64,000 nt of DNA from Achatina immaculata. Taxonomy: Eukaryota > Mollusca > Gastropoda > Stylommatophora > Achatinidae. The position numbers were made by a program, and so were the translations under genes. The stretch spans positions 45,772,866-45,836,865 of the forward strand of contig CM019717.1 in NCBI GenBank assembly GCA_009760885.1, read 5' to 3'. The notes beneath the pieces were generated by a model. The model searched no databases. It was not told where the DNA came from and was given only the letters and a program-made list of their open reading frames with translations. Within the stretch, counting starts at the first letter, position 1, and each line of letters opens with the position of its first letter. This document shows positions 58,561-64,000 of this stretch, in pieces.

Positions 58561-59082
58561 GGCGGTATAAAACATTATTTCACTGTCGCCTTCTGCTTGT
58601 GTCTTTTTCTTTTTTTCTTCTTCTTCTTTTCTATCACGTGCCAAGAGTTGTGTTTACTATTTCGTCGAGTCTACGACAAAATCCCTAAAACTAAAGATAC
58701 TGATTTAATTAAGACTCACTGTGATAACATCTTTAGAAGGAAAATGTTTTGAATATTTTTAAAAAAACGAATCTTTTTTCATCTGTACAATACTCTTTTT
58801 TTCTAATATTTTGTGGAGGTTTGACGTGTTTACTAGTCAAATGGACTGGACTCGTCATATCTTTCTGTTACCATCATCACGACCACTTAACACTTTAGAA
58901 GCATATCTTCCGGTTTTAAGTGATATACAGAAGCAGTTTCATACAATATTCTTCAGTAAGAAGCAGTGCAACATATCAGCTATCACGCCTTTTTTATGTA
59001 ATCTACTGGTAATTAAAAATACCAAAAGGGTATTTGCAGCGCTTGTTGACAATTTTCCCAATGCAATAGCGCATTGAATTAT

Positions 59083-59132
<50 letters not shown>

Positions 59133-60640
59133 ATATATATGAAACAACGAGGCTTTCGTACGGTAAAGTAAGAGAACACAGTTGTGTAGGATTGACCTCG
59201 AACAAATCGTAGACAAAGCACTTTAGTGAGACGTGAGAGAAAGAAAAATCACCTGGGATGCGAACACGGACTCTGGTAGGACGAGCAGCTGTCTAGTTGA
59301 AATTAAGGTTGCGTCACAAAGTTTTTAACGATTTGAAAAAACAGAATATAAGAGAACAGCAGATGCACGTGTGACAAATACATGCCCTGAATCGACGCAC
59401 TGGACTTTTTCAGAAAACTAGCAACTGACATGTGCCCAGGTCTCAGGGAGAAGAGCAAATATGTACTCATAAGCTTTTTCGGAAATTCGAGAATGGAACC
59501 ATAGGCTTCTTTCCAAGCTGTTTTGCACCTGTGTAAGGCCACTGTTGCCAGATACATTGCAGAAATCCCCCCTCCCCCCTTTTTTTTGCTGGCAAAACTA
59601 GCCCAAAAGTAGCCATATTTACTTCCGGGAAGCTAATATGAGCAAACTGTCATACATTATCTCTTTTAAAGTAATTTATAAAGACTTGTTAATTTATATA
59701 ATATTGTCTCGTTAGTTATAATGAAAATTGCTTGGTCGCTGAACATCGAATAACAACAATAGAAACCTTATTCATCTTTTGTAACTGTATGTTGTCGGGT
59801 AAAACGGCACCCTCATCATTGGAACAAATATTCGAAATTAAATTGCTAAGCGTAGCTACTGTTGGCGTAAATTCATTTCAACATCATTTTGTGCCTTGTA
59901 GAGCTGCAAATGCGTAGCAAAGCTTCTAGCATGTTCTGTGCAGTTTCTGAGTTTCCTATACAGAAGCAAGCAGGTTCTTATATACGAATCAGGATCTTTC
60001 CACAGCTGCATTATTAAAACAAAACAACAACAACAAAAAGGCAGCAAATGCAAGGCAAAATATCCCAGCTGAAGGAAATTACAATCACCAGAAACATCCA
60101 AGTAATGTGCTCAATGTCGTTATCACTGAGGTTTAGCGGCCACATTTGCTGATTCGCATCCACTAGTGCTCCGGATATCCCAGATTCAACTTGTATAAAG
60201 GTAAAAATTACAACTTCACCAGCTCCGTTTCGTGAACTCCGAGGTCGACAGACGGCAAGAGAACTGCCGCACGTTTCCCGGCATCCTCTGATGCGGTTCC
60301 ATAGCAGTTCAACAAGATAATTAAGATTCTTTTTATTTTCTCCCCCAATGTGCGCTCAATTGTAGACTCGTGGATCAACAAATGGAATTCAATACCGAAT
60401 TTATCAATTTTTTAAATAACCATTGCAGATGGTTAGACATGTTTTCCAGGTCGAAGACCTTCCGAAATTCTTTTTCTTCTTTGTCGTTCGCACAGACATC
60501 GACACAAATCTGTCTCACAAATGCGGCGTTCGTCTCAGGTTTTCAGCACCACCGTAGAGCTTCTCTTGTAGAGGGTTGGGGCTGGCTAGATCCCTTGCCT
60601 GCGTGAGTTGTGTAACTGGTAACTCTGGAGGGGGTGATGT
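58561..60640. other. region right of ASH1L, no confident gene
   Basis: Plus-strand frames at 58558-58752, 58811-59077 (88 codons) and 60370-60606 (78 codons) have no recognised homology and no convincing splice partners. CpG-bearing sequence near 60150-60330 hints at a promoter-like patch. Left as unannotated. Confidence 0.4.
59083..59141. repeat. (TA)n microsatellite
   Basis: Nearly pure TA run, able to fold on itself; the Tyr/Ile-rich frames across it are artefacts. Confidence 0.97.
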
Positions 60641-61690
60641 AGTGTCTTTTGTTCTTTGCGCGGGCACATGGGTCTGTTACTCAAGTTTTCACATTCTGGT
60701 ATAGATGGTGTCTCAGCCTGCGCAAAGTCCTGTTCTCAGTCAGAAGATTATCATTTGGTCATTTCTTGAGAGTTTACAGTATTCATCATATGTTTTTGCT
60801 GTGGGGGTGTTTTGTCCATATATGGCTTTTAGTCTGTTTTTTGTTTGTTCATATGTTGTGCTTCTATCAGTTTGTTGCACTCTTCCTCCCTCTTTTGCCA
60901 GTCTGTCTGCCTCTTCATTTCCTTGGATGTTACTGTATCCACTGTATGACTGCTTTATTGAATGTTGTGCTTGCTAGTTATAGTGTTCGTACTACTGGCT
61001 ATGAATCTGTGAAAAAGACTATTTGCTCCTCAGCGTGGTTCCTATTTTATTCATTGCTGCAGTTTTTTTTTTTTTACTCCTGCCTCCACTATGTAGTTAT
61101 TGGAGTAGGCACCTGTTGGTATAGCCATCTGTATTGTTTGTTCTTGTTTTAGCTTTACAGATATGCCTCCACCTCCATTTTCTGTAGCATTTGTAGCTTA
61201 TCCACATGTGTATACATGCGGCCAATACTTTCTGGGAGAGTTTTTGTTATGTAATCCATTCCTATCAATTGTTTTTCCTTTACTGTTTGGGTTCTTTTTT
61301 TTCTGTATGCCTGGGAGTTGATCTCTCAGTTCTAGGAATTTTTTTTGCTTTGTTTACCATGATGGGAATTTGAAAAAATTATTATAGAGGTTTGGTTTGT
61401 GTAAGTGTGGTTGCTGGATCATCTTGCAAGAGTTTCTTTGCTCCTTGCATGAAGTTTGTTCTTTTTAGCCTGCCTTTGTTGTGCATATGATCATACATTG
61501 GGTATTCTTTTCTTTTAATATTCTGAATTTTTCTGCTTGCAGTAGTGTTCTAAGTTCCCTTCCCTCTTCTAGATGTTGTATTTGTGGTATACTTTCCAGT
61601 TCTTTTATTTGGTTTGTTTTGACTGCTGTTGTCCATGCTGTCACACCATATTCCAGTTATGGTCTCATTCTTCCCGTGCATATCTTTTCA

Positions 61691-61815
61691 GTATGTCATG
61701 GTTTGCTCCCCAAGTAGTTCCTGCTAGTTTTTTAGTATGTTGTAGTTTGCTCCCCAGGTAGTTCCTGCTAGTTTTTTAGTATGTCATGGTTTGCTCCCAG
61801 GTAGTTCCTGAGTTT
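61691..61815 (-). repeat. 44-bp tandem repeat in the LINE between RT and RNase H
   Basis: Three units (starts 61691, 61735, 61779) of GTATGTCATGGTTTGCTCCC plus about 24 bases, coding variants of NYLGANHDILK on the minus strand. The 44-bp length breaks the frame. Confidence 0.88.
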
Positions 61816-63589
61816 TTTCATCATTTCCATTCTTTGACATGCACTTTTGTTGATATTGTTTTTCCAGGTCAGGCAGGGGTATAGACTGATGCCTAAGTAT
61901 GTTGGGCTGTCTTCCATTGGGAAGTTGTATCCATTAATTTTTAGATCTACGCTATGTATTTTGTTTGACAATGAACAGATCGTGTATGTTGTCTTTTTCT
62001 CATTAATGGTCATTAGCAATCTTTTAGTCCAGTCTTCAAGCTTTCTGAGTGTGGCTTATATTCTTTCAGTGCCTACTGTTGTATTTTGTCCTGATGTCCA
62101 CATTGCTACATCATCTGCATATAATATGTGATGTATTCTCTGATGTATGCCATCTGCAATGTTTTTTATATATATCAGAAATAGAGTGAGGGACATCTCC
62201 TCCTTGGAGAATGCCTTGCTGAAGGGTAATCTTTTGCTGCTTTCCTTGTAATTGCATTCTTGCATGTCTGTTGTTCAAATAATTTTTTTTATCCAAGTGT
62301 ACATTCTTCTGTGTATACTATTTTTTTCTAAATTTTAGCAGCAGGCCCTTTCTCCAGACATTATCAAATGCCTTTTCCATGTCTATCCTTGTTGCTGTTG
62401 TGGTTTTCTTTTCTTAGAATGAGACTTTAGTCTCTTGTATTATGTGCACTATTTGGTCTTCTGTTGATTGATGTTGTCTGAAGCCTGCTTGTTGCCTTTT
62501 TATCAGACTTGCTTTCTAGGTGCCAAGCAAGTCTTGTATGTATGATTCTTTCCATTAGTTTTTCTACAATGCTTAGCAGACTAATAGGTCTGTATCTATC
62601 TGGGCTAGTTTTGGTTTTTCCTGGTTTGGGTATTAGTGTCATTACAGCATCCTTCTATATCTGTGGCACTGTACCTGTCTTACAGCTGGTGTTGAATATT
62701 TTAAGGATTTTGATTTTGCCTCCGTGCCCCATGTATTGTAACATTTCATTTGTGATACCATCTTCCCCATGGGATTTTCTACATGTCAGGGCTTTTAGAG
62801 CTGTTTCTAGCTCCTGGAGGGTAATGTTTACTGAATGATGTTCTTCCGTTGCTGTTGGTTTGTTGTCGTATTCTATAAGGTCTTTATATCTTTTTTCCTT
62901 TGGAGTGGCATTCTGACCAGGCTGATGTTCTTGTAGTTTTCCATGAGATCATTTGCTGTTTGCTTTATTGCTAGGGTTCTCCCACTACTTTCTATGATTA
63001 TTGTCTTCATGGTTTAGTGTTTTTATAAGTTTCCATAGTTTTGCACCTCTTTTATCCGGGTTTAAATTTTCTGTTTTCTCTGTCCAGCTTTTTCTTGCTT
63101 CTTGATTAACTTCTTTCCTATACCTTGCACTTGCTTCTTTTAGTCTGATGTTGCTTTCATTGTCTTGTTTGTCTCAGCTAGTTCTCTTGCAGCTGTTGGC
63201 TTATTTTCTAGTTTTTGAAGCTCTTCTGTCTAGTATGGCTGGTAGTTTTTCCTTCCTCCTCATAGTATGGTTTCAAAAGCTGCTTTTAATATTGTTTCAT
63301 TGTTTAGCCATTTTGCTCACATCCTTGTGTCGGGTGTTTATGTTTTCACAGTGTAGATCTGTAAGCCTGTTGAAATTTTCCCAACTGGCTCCTTTGTAAT
63401 TCCACCTGAGTAGTGGTTTTTGTGGTGTTCTGTAGTTAAGGTCTACCTTTAGTTTTATTGGTTTGTGGCCACTTCCTCCTAGTTGTGCAAGTATCTTTTG
63501 TTCAGTTTTGTGTGCTATATCTTCTGCTGCGAATGCTAGGTCTGGGGTTGTGGTGGTTCTCCATCTCCTTGACTAAAAGGTTGGCTTGT

Positions 63590-64000
63590 CATCTGCTTGA
63601 TTGATTAGTGGTAGGTTGTTATCTGTATCCCATCCCTCTACTTCCTCTCCTCTGCTTGATTGATTAGAAGTTGGTTGTTATCTTTTTCTCATTCCTCTAC
63701 TTCCTGTCCTCTGCTTGATTGATTAGCAGCCAGTTGTTATCTCTTTCTCATTCCTCTACTCCCTCTTCTCTGCTTGATTGATTAGTGGTTGGTTGTTGTT
63801 CTTACCCATCTCTCTACTTCCTCTCCTCTGCTTGATTGATTAGTAATAGGTTGTTTTCTCTTTCCCATTCCTCTACTTCCTCTTATCTGCTTGATTGATT
63901 AGTAGTAGGTTGTTATCTCTTTCCTATTTCTCTGCTTCCTCTCATCTGCTTGATTGATTAGTACTAGGTTGTTTTCTCTTTCCCATTCCTCTACTTCCTC
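63590..64000 (-). repeat. 60-bp in-frame tandem repeat within LINE endonuclease
   Basis: About seven units of roughly 60 bp containing CTGCTTGATTGATTAG. On the minus strand each reads a variant of EEVEEWERENNLVLINQADE, about 20 residues, and the last one runs on into DKPTF and the endonuclease C-terminus. The array continues past the window. Confidence 0.92.

Larger units (their letters stand above)
60640..64000 (-). mobile_element. RNase H-bearing LINE, decayed, runs off the right edge
   Basis: Minus-strand non-LTR element of the type with endonuclease, reverse transcriptase and RNase H (I/Jockey-like layout). Endonuclease end near 63600-63400 (RRWRTTTTPDLAF, GGSGHKPIKLKVDL); RT near 62640 (PKPGKTKTSPDRYRPISLLS) and 62130 (HHILYADDVAMWTSG, YADD intact), later PTYLGISLYPCLTWKNNINK near 61880; RNase H near 61030-60870 (VFFTDS and GNEEADRLAKEGG in alternate frames). 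Many stops and frameshifts. The 3' end near 60640 is approximate; the 5' end is outside the window. Confidence 0.85.

Noticed and set aside
59003..59221. Tyr/Ile-rich frames of 72-88 codons
   Set aside because: They translate a (TA)n microsatellite.
60649..61152. 167-codon plus-strand frame rich in Phe, Leu and Cys
   Set aside because: Antisense of the LINE RNase H region; no signal or domain supports it.

Overview
The window is animal nuclear DNA: AT-rich, with long introns, canonical GT-AG splice sites, no operons, and many nested transposable elements. The repeat families (RTE-type LINEs, piggyBac, hAT, mariner, Penelope-like tails, tRNA-derived SINEs) together with a divergent but complete-looking ASH1L suggest an invertebrate, probably a lophotrochozoan such as a mollusc. 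That placement is an inference; nothing here names the species.

One host gene dominates. The histone H3K36 methyltransferase ASH1L runs on the minus strand from a probable leader exon near 58.5 kb to 12.37 kb. Twenty coding exons were placed by splice sites plus protein similarity, and their phases agree from end to end, giving about 1,886 codons. In protein order they encode AT-hook-like basic motifs, the AWS, SET and post-SET domains, a bromodomain, a PHD finger and a BAH domain. The final C-terminal exon or exons are not visible and probably lie beyond the left edge. A small start exon near 56.2 kb is tentative.

Layout, left to right. 0-5.2 kb: an RTE-type LINE (minus) broken by a Penelope-like tail and a piggyBac copy. 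5.5-8.9 kb: RTE and SINE fragments, then a hAT element with an 8-bp target duplication. 9.4-12.0 kb: a 51-bp minisatellite, a TTAA-flanked MITE-like element and an unusual GC-rich modular repeat block. 12.4-31.3 kb: the 3' two thirds of the ASH1L exons (AWS to BAH) with a MITE, SINEs, a second piggyBac and several tandem arrays in the introns. 32-37.6 kb: a third piggyBac containing a LINE that contains another LINE, plus a Penelope-like tail. 37.8-50.7 kb: more LINEs, a mariner with a SINE in its terminal repeat, a small hAT MITE, and a long RTE element that seems to carry transduced 3' flank. 51.5-56.2 kb: the large N-terminal ASH1L exons. 56.2-60.6 kb: the gene start and unannotated sequence. 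60.6-64 kb: an RNase H-bearing LINE (minus) whose endonuclease region has expanded into a 60-bp in-frame tandem array.

No cellular operon or new multi-gene system was found. The most unusual items are the GC-rich modular block at 10.44-11.94 kb, the in-frame endonuclease repeat at 63.6-64 kb, the triplicated catalytic segment of the first piggyBac, the ASH1L exon end that has been tandemly duplicated with its splice donor, and the 17-bp duplication bracketing a 4.2-kb LINE composite.
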